A DNA stretch of 64,000 nucleotides from Lamellibrachia satsuma (lineage: Eukaryota > Annelida > Polychaeta > Sabellida > Siboglinidae). The notes beneath the pieces are model-generated. The model saw only the letters and a list, made by a program, of their open reading frames with translations, was not told the origin of the DNA and did no database searches. A program made the position numbers and the translations under genes. This document shows, piece after piece, positions 1-9,547 of the stretch; within the stretch, counting starts at the first letter, position 1, and every line of letters starts with the position of its first letter. The DNA lies in NCBI GenBank assembly GCA_033239005.1, contig BSQZ01000068.1:2045001-2109000 (forward strand), given 5' to 3'.

Positions 1-608
1 TTAGTTTTAATCTGTACTTATTTATTTTAATAACTGACTTGTGTTTTAAGTTCATTTTCCAACACGACTGCAATTGATAATACATAACTATTATCAGGTT
101 TCACTGTGTTAGTTAAGCAGTGCAGTTACTTTCTCTGTAATGAACATTTTTAATAATAAAAGTCTACATGTACATAAGAAATTATGCAAACTTGATTCAC
201 CTGAAAGATGTTTCTTCTTTACAAGCAATTATAAATAACATACATAATTCTTGTGGTTATGTATTAAGCCACGTAAAACAGATTATGATTAATATAATTA
301 TTTGTTTTATGTTACTGAATTTATTTGTGATTGGTTGAATTTCTTTGTGTTTGCAAAATGTGCCTTAACGCTGCTACCAAAGAGCACTGCTGCTGCCACA
401 ACAGGGCACTACAACAACACTCACTGACCGGGGGGTTGTTTTCGAGAAGGTAATTGGCATTAATAAAAAATTTATAAATTGACAAAAGCAAAGAGTAAAG
501 CAGAGTACCAACAAAGTGTCAAACGTTTTACTATTATAACGCATGAATGATGTTACCATGTCAAACAAGTGATTAGTTTGAGATTACGAAATGAAAGCGG
601 ATGCCGAC
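1..608. other. AT-rich DNA without recognisable gene
   Basis: No open frame with recognisable protein features is visible. The sequence is AT-rich and contains no clear repeat structure. Confidence 0.5.
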
Positions 609-760
609 CAGGGCTGGGGTGAATTAAAAAAGAATTTGAACTATTCAGTTCAATTCATGAATTTGAATTAAAAGATTTTCACCTAGCTGAATTGGAATTG
701 AAAGATTTTGAATAAGTTGAATTGGAATTGAAAGAAAATAAATTCAATATCCAGAGTAAC
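609..760 (+). mobile_element. 5' end fragment of a hAT-type MITE
   Basis: The segment begins CAGGGCTGGGGTGAATT and continues into degenerate GAATTGGAATTGAAAG repeats. The same terminus and the same kind of subterminal repeats form both ends of the complete element at 32100-32960. No matching right end was found downstream, so this copy is inferred to be truncated. Confidence 0.6.
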
Positions 761-846
761 CTTTCTTTGGCTTGTCTGTTCAGTGGCCCGCTTTCTCGTG
801 GGACACATTTCCTTAAGTCACATATGAGCGGAATTTCCGAACTATT

Positions 847-1190
847 TTGCATAGTCTAGGCTGCCAGAATGATTGCTGTCAACCCCGCCCATTTCATAAT
901 CGTCACCACCCTGGCATGTGGAACGCAGTGCATATTTTGGACCGGCCCAGTTGGAAAGCTTCATATTCGAGTGCCAGTCTTAACGTGTCATTGATCCCCC
1001 TGGGTTTTCCCTGGAAGATTCTTCACTCCATGTCTGCCTCATTTACTGCATCTGTGAAATCCTCTTTCACATCGACGCTAGCTTCAGGACGCTTTCCGTA
1101 CCAAGCGCTTAATATCCTGTGCTAATTCTACAAGTGGTTCGCCTCTTCGTCTTTGCCGACCCTTCATCTGAGCCCGGAACGTCTCTGACT
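847..1190 (-). pseudogene. Gypsy-type gag fragment (capsid region)
   Basis: Read on the minus strand, this stretch gives a gag-like helical region: RAQMKGRQRRRGEPLVELA, then a DIKRLVRKA segment, DAVNEADME and TLRLALEYEAF. Motifs of this order (basic RRxxE, LAQDIxRLVRxA, LELEAF) are typical of Ty3/Gypsy gag capsid domains. The reading frame changes at least twice and stops interrupt it. It abuts the LINE fragment starting near 1205. Confidence 0.55.
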
Positions 1191-1204
1191 GATGTTCCGG
1201 CTCG

Positions 1205-2655
1205 AATTTGGACACATACAATGGAATTCTCTAGAGAGCACAGGGAGTGAGGACCAACAATTTCTATTTTTAATCCAGGATAGCTTTCTTACTCAGCACG
1301 TGCTAGAACCAACCAGGGGAGAAAATGTATTAGATATAGTTTTGTCATCACAAAAAGAATTAGTGGACAATGTAAAAATACTTGAACCATTGGGTAACAG
1401 TGACCATAATCAAATACATTTTGACATCAATGTAAAATCAGAAAGTACAAAAAAATACAGGAGAAACTTCCACAAAGGTAGATATAAAGATATGAGAAAA
1501 TACTTAGCAAAGCTAGATTGGAATAAAATGCTGATGAATAAGACCGCAATTGAATGTTGGAATATTCTAAAATATGAAATTGAGAGTATCATCGATAAAT
1601 TTGTTCCCTTCCAAAAACAAGGAAAACGGTGTAGAAAGAAAAACTTGTGAAAAGAGGCTATTAGAAAAATAGTGTTAAAACAAACTGTGGAGGGTTTATA
1701 GGCGTACCAGAAAGGAAGAAGACTGCAAATTACAAAGAGGCACTTAACCTAGCTACAACTGAAATCAGTCAATCTAAAATAAGCTATAAGCAAAAACTAG
1801 CATGTAACATAAAAATGACAGCAAGAGTTTTTATGCATATGTCAGGAGTAAACAAAACGTACAAGACAAGGTTGGACCTCTAGAAAACAGTGCTGGAAAT
1901 ATAATATCACAGGGGTTTTTAATGGCGGAAGACCTAAATGGTTACTTCAGTTCAGTGTTTACCAAAGAAGATATTAGTTCATTACCAGTTGCTGATGCTA
2001 AATTTCAGGAGGCTAAATCTGACTATTTAGGACCATTAGTTGTAACTCCAGAAATGGTAGCTAAGAAAATAAAGGCAATGAAGGATAATAAATCACCGGG
2101 AGTGGATGGGATTCCTCCAAAATTACTAATGGAAACAGTAGAACAAATCAATATACCACTTGCAAGAGTATTCAACTTGTCATTAAAAGAGGGAGTTGTT
2201 CCGTTTGAATGGAAAGAAGCATACATCATACCATTATTTAAAAAGGGTTTGAGCAATAAATCAGAAAATTACAGACCAGTGAGTTTAACGTCGGTGATTT
2301 GTAAATTATTAGAAAGGTTAATTAAATACCATATGGTGGACTTCCTCGTTAAGCATAAATTATTAAATTCATCTCAACATGGATTCCTTAAAGTGAGGTC
2401 ATGCTTAACAAATATGTTGTTTTTTGGAAGAAATCACTAGACGTGGGATCGCCAGTAGATATTATCTACTTAGATTTTCAGAAAGCTTTTGACAAAGTGC
2501 CACATCAAAGATTACTACTTAAATTAAAACCCATGGTATCGGGGATAGCATAACTGACTGGATAGAACAATGGCTGACTGACAGAAGACAACGAGTTGTA
2601 GTAGATGGATAAGTTTCAAATTGGAAATCGGTTTTGAGTGGAGTTCCTCCCACTG
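1205..2655 (+). pseudogene. CR1-like LINE fragment: end of endonuclease and first half of reverse transcriptase
   Basis: The first part (1205-1650) encodes the end of an APE-type endonuclease (HIQWNSLESTG, VLDIVLSSQKEL, SDHNQIHF). After a degraded linker, 1922-2440 encodes the fingers and start of the palm of a non-LTR reverse transcriptase (DNKSPGVDGIPPKLL, NYRPVSLTSVICKLLE, SQHGFLK). The frame then shifts near 2430 and continues to the DFQKAFDKVPH palm motif before ending abruptly at SGVP near 2650. The catalytic FADD segment is absent. Pieces at 29050-30540 and 49280-50365 belong to the same family. Confidence 0.85.
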
Positions 2656-3060
2656 GTCAGTAATCTCAAGTCTGTCCGTGTATGAGGGACGGTTGGCTGT
2701 AAACCTTGTCCCTCCACTACGTTTCTCCTGACCCAATAACAGACTGTCTACATCCCTTGGATTTTGGTAACGACGAGAATCACCCGACGCTAGCAAGTTC
2801 ATTCCTACATCATAATATTCTTCCCTTCCGAGGAAGGAGTTTGTATGAGATGGTGGAACAATTCGGTTGAGTCTAACTTCCCATCCATATTTCACTCCAT
2901 GTCCTACATTAAATGGAGTTTCAAGATCGCCGAAGTCTACAGGTTCGAGATTTGGCCTGCCGACATATTTTGGCAGTTTTATTCTCGACAAAACATCCCC
3001 CCCCATCCTCTCACAGGATGCAGTAAACAAAGGTGCCAGTACATATGTTATGTTGTCCAC
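2656..3060 (-). CDS. unrecognised open reading frame
   Basis: A minus-strand frame begins at an ATG near 3060 and stays open into the antisense of the adjoining LINE. Only the part from 3060 to about 2656 is independent sequence. It is mixed in composition (LPKYVGRPNLEPVDFGDL, RFTANRPSYTDRLEI) and shows no motif I recognise. Its upstream edge shares a 27-bp block with the gag fragment at 1024-1050, so it may belong to the same disrupted element. Confidence 0.3.
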
Positions 3061-3432
3061 TCCATGTCTGCCTCATTTACCGCATATAAGTACCAAAGGC
3101 TACTGTCAGTCTGATCGATATACGTGTGTATTACGAGCTCCGAATTTTTTTTTTATTTTGCCCGGTTCTACGTGGGCGATCGGAAGATGATTGACCTGTG
3201 CGCAGATGAATAACTAGACCTTCACTAGTGAAGGAACTAGCAGATTCTATCGCCAAACGTGAAAAACGTGTATTTATTTCGGACACTGTGCTGCTTGATG
3301 GAAATATTGCCCATCTGGACAGTACAGCGCGGGAAAATCTATCCTCCCTGACACAAAGTCATTGATTCACCTCGACGCACTGACGAGGGACAATAGCCAC
3401 TGAAGTGGTATTAACTCAAGTGTGTTCACTGT
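3061..3432. other. short ORF-like remnant before the hAT element
   Basis: On the plus strand near 3225-3365 a frame reads LVKELADSIAKREKRVFISD and continues to a stop. It may be the start of the L2-like LINE sequence that resumes at 6650, on the other side of the hAT insertion. This is inference only; nothing else is recognisable. Confidence 0.3.
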
Positions 3433-4579
3433 AACGCCATCAGGGCGTTTTTTAACATACAAAGTGGGGGGCAATGCCCCCCCAGCCCTTTCATTTGCCC
3501 CCCCCAGTCAAACCAACTTGCCCCCCCCCCAGTGCGTGCCCCCATTTTCCTTAACCAGCCCCTTGTATTAATGTAGGTCAAAATTTGTATTCTTTTTGTT
3601 AGTGTGATTTAGTTAATTTTCATTGGTGGCAAAATCAAGAAAGTACCAAAGTTAAAGAAGGGCAATATGTCTACAAAAGATCAATTTATTGATATGGCTC
3701 AGAGGGGAATCTTACATTTTCAAAAAAGGCTTTATATTTCCTGTTCCATAACTAGATGCCAGGTTACTATTTTCATGTTACCATTTTCATGTTCGATGCG
3801 TCTCGAATGGTGAGGTTTACTTTCGACTCGAAAGTCGAAGAATAATGGCAATATCATGGACATAGGCAGTAGTACCCGAGTTATGGTGTGTTTATGTTAA
3901 TGCATGCGACAGGAAGTGAGGAATGTAATAGCATCATAGCAATAACAGTGACGTATTGCCGAATGGCTTCTTCATACAGTTCATGCAAAGAACTGAAAAC
4001 GTGCTTTGCCTTGGCATAGCCATACCATACTCATAGCCATAGAAGTGTTTACTTATGACGTCAGTGTTCCGGTGCTAGAATAGCTAATGATTATGTATAT
4101 GTAAATATGTGTACCTGCATGTTACTGTTTGTTTAAATTGTGTATAATTCAACAAGACCCGCTATCACATTTTACACGATTGAGCCGCGTGCAATCCAGT
4201 TCTTTACAGTGATGTTGAAATAGCTGTTAACATAAACCGGTGTCCTGGCCGCGAAATTGCGAGACGTACCAGGCGAGACTAAACCACGCCCATTCGCTAT
4301 TACCACTGGTCGAGAGCGAGCGGGCGGGGATTAACGATGTATCAACAACCTTTCAGTCGGCTGTTTTTTTTTCAAATAATAAATAAACCTGGCAAAGTGT
4401 GATGATACAAACATCACAACAGCCATAAACCTGTCAGGGTAGATTTTTATTGAGGCAGTAACCTAGCCAATTCATTCTCCGCATCTTTGAGAAATCGAAA
4501 TTTTAAGCATGGTAACTCAAAGAAGCATATTGTATACATACCAAACAAAATGTAATCAACATTTGCACATGTCAGTTTT

Positions 4580-4790
4580 GGAAGTACGTATTTCTATATT
4601 TTTATTTGTTATGTACTTAGCCAACCATTTGATTGATAGACGTGGTATGCATGTTTTGTATAACTCTCTTTTCTGCCTTATGCCTATATCTTCAGTATAT
4701 TTATGTCTAGAGTCTAGAGCATGTCGCCGTTCGCATTGTAATTCCACTATAAAAGTGTTTCAAATAGACAGGCTTTTCCTGAGTTAGTTA
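4580..4790 (+). pseudogene. LINE reverse-transcriptase C-terminal fragment inside the hAT element
   Basis: The translation contains ANHLIDRRGMHVLYNSLF. This aligns with KANCLIDRNGMYILYCSLF in the L2-like LINE at 60680-60740 of this window. The segment lies wholly within the hAT element and ends in stops, so it is probably a nested or captured LINE piece. Confidence 0.6.
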
Positions 4791-4835
4791 TTACATTTAA
4801 CCATCTCACTTGTCCAGGTCGATATCCTGCCAGTC

Positions 4836-6295
4836 ATGCCTAACAGAGACAGAAAAGCAAAACGAAAACAAAAAGGGCTAGAGAAATCTGCCGTAAATGT
4901 CAACGCCTAGACACAATTTTTCGACGCAGCCTCAATGACTCATTGCCAGAAATACCCACAATGCCGCCAGGGAACTATGATCCGTCCGCTGCCATCACAC
5001 CTGATGACACTCCCAAAGACAAAGGTGTACCACCAGTCATAGAGATTCTGCCTTCGTCGTGCTCTCGCTCGAGTACCAGTTCATCAAGCAGCCATGATCC
5101 GTTCACTGCCATGACATCTGATGACACTCCAAAAGATAAAAGTGTACAACCAGTCACAGAGATACTGCCTTCGTCGTGTTCTCGCCCGATAGCCAGTTCA
5201 TTAAGCAGCCATGATCCGGGACCCAAACTACTATAAGCAGATGCTGGATGTCATATACGAACTAGAGAAAGTGTGTCTGTCTCAAATGTTCAACCGATGC
5301 ACAGTCTTCAGTGTGCAGATTGATGGCAGCTGTGACAGGCAAATGTTGGACTACAAGTTTGTAAGTGGACGGATGGCTAACAGTGATGGTAGCGTAACGT
5401 GTGTGTTCGTCGTCATGCATTCGCCAGAGACGAACGGCGCCCCTGGACTACTGGAAGCGGTGAACAAAGCTTTGGTTCTGACCGGAGGTAAAGACACGAA
5501 GCTCGTCGGTGTCACCACTGACGGCGAATCGGCAAACACTGGCAGACATGGTGGGTTATGGCGTTTGCTTGCTCACCAAGTGCAGAGAGGTCCGGCAACT
5601 TTCTGGTGTGCTGCTCACCGGTCGGACTTAGCCATTGAGTCGGTCGTCAGCACCATACCGGAGCTGGGCATCTGGAAGTCTAATCTACTGGGGCTCGTAC
5701 GATTCTTCCGGACGCCGAGAAGGATGAAGATGTTGTCAGCGCAAGCCGGGAATGTCAAACAGTTCCCCCGGCACCACAATGTCAGGTTTGCCCAGCACAA
5801 GCTGCAGCTGGTGGATGCTGTGCTACCAGACTGCATTAAGGTGTGGGAACAGATGCAAGCACCTGAAAGTACCAGCGACAGAAAGGAGAAGGCTGAAGCC
5901 AAAGGGTTTCTGAGAATTTGGAACCACCAACAGAAGTGGATAACCTCACTGGTGGGCGACATCCTGGAGATATTTGAAACACTCCAGAAGAAGTTGCAAA
6001 AGAGTGATTTGTTCATCAGCGATCTTCTCACTGTGACTGGCGCTGCCGTCAAGAAGTTGAGATTGATGAGGGATTGACCATTCACGGAAAGAACAATCAC
6101 CGCACCAGCATGGGTGAGGACACGAGAAACGCCCGCCTCATGGTGGCACTGAATGGTGTGGGCACCGCTTACTTTGACCCTCGACCCGCTGTCGTCAAAT
6201 TCCTGGAGAAGGCCAGAAGATGCGGAGCTCCAGATTGGGATATCTACGGGCAGAGTGAATTCGTTAGGAAATTCACCCGCAAAACGGGGCTCGTC
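4836..6295 (+). pseudogene. hAT-like transposase (KIAA1586/ZMYM-type), frameshifted
   Basis: The best preserved part (5211-6077) encodes a hAT-type catalytic core with GVTTDGESANTGRHGG followed by FWCAAHRSDLAIE. This resembles the transposase-derived KIAA1586-like family. Upstream, 4836-4910 encodes a short basic stretch (MPNRDRKAKRKQKG) and 4907-5210 continues in a different frame. Downstream, the frame shifts near 6060-6074 and continues to FVRKFTRKTGLV at 6295. At least three frameshifts separate the parts, so no intact transposase can be made. The gene lies between the hAT inverted repeats, which fits its identity. Confidence 0.8.
4977..5210 (+). repeat. tandem duplication, 117-bp unit x2
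   Basis: Two adjacent 117-bp units (4977-5093 and 5094-5210) begin ATGATCCG and differ at a minority of sites. The unit is 39 codons, so the duplication keeps frame and encodes a repeated Ser-rich segment (DDTPKDK, then EILPSSCSR). Confidence 0.85.
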
Positions 6296-6453
6296 TAGTG
6301 AAATTGAGACGACTGTCAAACGTACTGACTTGCAAGTTGCTAGAGACGTGTCATGTTTCTCTAACTACTGCATGTGTGTTAAAAAAAATTCTGGGATATA
6401 AGTGTAACATTAATTTTATACCGAGATGCAGTCGTCAGTGTGAAACCATATGG

Positions 6454-6456
<3 letters not shown>

Positions 6457-6517
<61 letters not shown>
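6457..6517. repeat. (TA)n microsatellite
   Basis: A run of about 30 TA dinucleotides near the 3' end of the hAT element. Confidence 0.95.
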
Positions 6518-6520
<3 letters not shown>

Positions 6521-6724
6521 TCATACATTCCTAAGGGTTATGTAAATAATCATTAATAATGCGTAAGGTGCCCTTTTTAACCATTTGGAGTGCCCTTTTA
6601 TGACATTGCCCCCCAGTGAAAATTCAATAAAAAACGCCCTGAACGCCATTGTTTGTGGCTGAGTGTATGACACTCTCAGGGTGACACAACCAAACCGTGA
6701 TGCCTAAGGCTAGGCAGCCCAAGG

Positions 6725-7423
6725 GTGGAGCCAGTGTGGGTGGTGCAACCACGGCCCCTACTGACGACATGCACCTTGAAACAACTAAACGTCGACGGGA
6801 ACGATAATACGATTCGTGATGCGCTCGTCGAGAAGCTACTAAAAGTGCAACGAAACGCGTACCAGGCATGTTTGCACTGCGCGGTCGCCGAGATAAACCG
6901 GAGGGTGGACTGTTTCATCCGCGAGACAACCACGGCACTGACAGAACTCCGGATCAGCCTTCAGTACACACAGACTCAAGTCGAGGAACTGAAAATAAAT
7001 CAGTCCAAGGAAAACATCGACGACCTGTCCAAAAATATGCTTGATTTCGAAGACACGATAAAGAAAATGGAACGCTCGATCGACTACAAAGAAAAATAAT
7101 CGAGACGCTGCAATATGCGGTTTGACGGCGTTTCTGAAGTCGACGGCGAGACGTGGGATCAGACGGAGAAGAACGTACGTAGGGCAATGACAACAACCAT
7201 AGAACTCCCCGAAGCACAAGCAAAGACGTTGCCAAAAATGATGAAGGCCAGGAAAGAGGGGAAAATCGCATATTTGACATTTGATAAACTGGTGGTATGG
7301 GAGCGGAACGATGTCGCAAACCGTGATAAGATAACTAAGTACATGTGCAGTATCTTGCCAAATCTTGTTGTGATCTCTTTATTTAACTATGGCATCAGGT
7401 TTCCCAACAAAACGACGGGTTAA
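6725..7423 (+). pseudogene. L2/CR1-like LINE ORF1 fragment
   Basis: The first frame (to 7099) encodes a coiled-coil-like stretch with LTELRISLQYTQTQVEELK and ends KKMERSIDYKEK. After a one-base shift the second frame reads MRFDGVSEVDGETWDQTEK. The same arrangement, coiled coil then an RRNNxRFDG block, occurs in the ORF1 of the L2-like LINE at 58287-58887. The protein would bind LINE RNA as a chaperone. The fragment ends without an ORF2. Confidence 0.7.
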
Positions 7424-7841
7424 CACTTACATATGATAAACCGCTTGATTACAACGAACACTTATGAACACGAAATAGATACTGAATGTTTATTGTATCA
7501 CGATTTGCCTACACACTGCAGATATTACACCCCAGCACAGTTTTCAACCAATTTTAGCAGTGCTAGCAACAACCGGCCAAACAAACTGAGTGTTATAGGG
7601 GAAAGTCCCTAACGCGCACCCCTTCCCTAAAGCGCCCCATCCCTACCCTAGTCGATTGAACCAGCATAATGCAGGCATTGCTTGTCACATTCGATAGATG
7701 TCGCTATTTGACGCATATGCAGAAAAAATTGGCACATTCGCGATTGCCTTGACACGACACAACGTTCGGCGAGTTTTATAACACGTTTTACCTTAATTTG
7801 TGCATTTAGTGGAAGGCTTGTCAGTGCGCCAAGTAATAATG
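7424..7841. other. intergenic sequence up to the Polinton
   Basis: No coding frame or repeat with recognisable identity. It contains a small palindrome, GGGGAAAGTCCCT, near 7600. Confidence 0.4.
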
Positions 7842-7847
7842 ATTACT
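7842..7847. repeat. left target-site duplication ATTACT
   Basis: The six bases ATTACT immediately precede the left terminus of the Polinton and are repeated exactly at 22038-22043. Six-base duplications are characteristic of Polinton integration. Confidence 0.95.
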
Positions 7848-8501
7848 AGTAGTATATAGAAGTTTTTCAATCCTTAAATTTGAGGGGCAATTTGCTTAAT
7901 TCTGATTTGAAATGGAGTGTTCTGATTGGTCGTGCGCTTATTGCCGCCAGGGGGCGCCACGTGAAATCCCTATTATCGCTCAAATGAGGGGCACTTTCTG
8001 ATTGGTTTAGAGCAGTTTCACCACCAGGAGGCGCCACGAGGTAATTGTTTCGACTGATCTGATTGGTCGAGAGCCGTCACGTTTATTTGCATAAATTAGC
8101 ATAAATTACACCGTTTTGCAGTGAAACCGTCACCAGGGAGCGCAACGTGTCATCCCCTATTATCACCCCAAGACATTATTTTGCAGTGATATTGACGTGT
8201 CAAACGTGTCGACGGTTCTGATGGGTCGAGAGCCGTCACGTGACCTATGACGTCACAACTCTTCGTTTGTATGTCACGTGACCTCTCTAGGGAGGCTGCC
8301 ATGTTGTTTTGCGATGATACGTTCAACAGGGGCGCGTCATCTTGTTTTGATTATCAGACGGCGCTGTGGGGCAAGGTCAAAGATCAAAGGTCACCGACCT
8401 TTTGTACTGATACAATTGCCAGTTAGGGTTAGGGTTAATAACCCTAATTCTGTAGTGAACCCTAATACGAACCCTAACCCTACCTCTAAAAGGGCATGCA
8501 G
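7848..8501 (+). repeat. left terminal inverted repeat of the Polinton
   Basis: This segment matches the reverse complement of 21331-22037 nearly base for base, with scattered substitutions and a few indels. It contains repeated modules that combine a gene-free GC-rich block (CAGGGGGCGCCACGTG-like), a GATTGGTCGAGAGC-like block and CACGTGACCTATGACGTCA. Near 8424-8476 it carries telomere-like TTAGGG units in opposing orientation. Confidence 0.95.
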
Positions 8502-8622
8502 TAAGAACGGTTATGATGACAGTGGCGGTTCGGATTAATACTGACGATTATGGCGCGCTTTTCGAGACGTGTCTGGGTACAGAACCGGTTCAAACCGGTT
8601 TCGTGTAGTTTTTTTCTTCTTT

Positions 8623-9152
8623 TCTAGAACGTTCGAACGACGTCATGGAATTTTCCACGCTCACGAAAAGAAACACGATCCCGCATTTTCACCCTGCTAG
8701 TAGACTGAAACCTAGCGGACGAATGTTCTTGCACGCAGCAGGAAAAACCTAGCCGTGCATGTAAGCTATACGAAGCATATCGCATCGTTCCATTATATCG
8801 AAAGCTTTTCGACGTATGTCGTTTCGCGTCGATACCTACGTATCGCCTATTTCACCACGAGTCTGCAAGAACACCGCGAGGTCAAAAGATCAAGGTCAAC
8901 AAAACAAACACCGCCGCTTTCTGGAACGTTCGAACGAAGTCACGCCTTTTCACCCAGCTAGCAGACTGAAATCTACCGGACGAAATTTCGTGCATCCAGC
9001 GGGAAAAACGTAGCCGTGCATGTAAGCTATACGACGCATATCGCATCGTTGCATTATATCGAGAACTTTTCGATGTATGTCGTTTCGCGAAGGTCAAGGT
9101 CAACAAACTCCGTCGCTTTCTGGAACGTTCGAACGAAGTCATGGAATTTTCC
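8623..9152 (+). repeat. subterminal direct repeats, about 170-210 bp, two copies plus a partial
   Basis: Copy 1 (8623-8828) and copy 2 (8920-9089) both run from GAACGTTCGAACGA to GTATGTCGTTTCGCG and share the block GCCGTGCATGTAAGCTATAC. A third partial copy starts at 9119. GAACGTTCGAAC is a near-palindrome. The repeats lie between the left inverted repeat and the polymerase promoter and are absent from the right end. Confidence 0.9.
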
Positions 9153-9354
9153 ATAAACACCGCGAGGTCTAAAGGTCAAAAAGTCAAGGTCAAACCAGTT
9201 TTCCCGCGAAATATGTCCAGATGCATGTCCTTATTTGGTATTGTTCTGCATGCCATGCGCGTGCTGTACGTCAGAACCGGTTCAAACTGGTTCTAACCGG
9301 ATGAAAAAGGGAAAAATCCAAGAAAACAGTGCACCGTCAGCAGTAGCGGCAGGC

Positions 9355-9362
9355 TATATAAA
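9355..9362 (+). promoter_or_regulatory. TATA box, probable polymerase promoter
   Basis: TATATAAA stands about 190 bp upstream of the polymerase start. A consensus splice donor GTAAGT occurs at 9446 and an acceptor CAG at 9543-9545, just before the ATGATG at 9548. A 5'-leader intron is therefore possible but unproven. Confidence 0.55.
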
Positions 9363-9547
9363 CCGAGCTGCTACTGCAATTGCCATCACAACCGTTCTTC
9401 GATCTCTACAGAGCACTTCGAGATGCCGCGATGGAAGCAAGTTTTGTAAGTATATACTATATATTATCTTTGTTTGTACGAAACTAATACATAGGAATAA
9501 CAATCGTTCTCCGATCTTTGCACACCTATTTTGTCGCATCACCAGCA

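Larger units (their letters stand above)
3441..6641 (+). mobile_element. complete hAT-superfamily DNA transposon
   Basis: The element starts CAGGGCGTTTTTTA and ends with the inverted counterpart TAAAAAACGCCCTG. A second inverted block, GGGGGGCAATG, lies just inside each end (about 3455-3477 and 6603-6616). It is flanked by a perfect 8-bp direct repeat AACGCCAT (3433-3440 and 6642-6649). An 8-bp target duplication and a CAGGG terminus are hallmarks of hAT elements. Inside are a transposase pseudogene, a piece of LINE reverse transcriptase and a TA microsatellite. About 1.1 kb between the left end and the LINE piece holds no gene that I can see. Confidence 0.92.

Noticed and set aside
8424..8476. 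True telomeric repeat or chromosome end
   Set aside because: Only two TTAGGG units in each orientation, located inside the terminal inverted repeats of a transposon.
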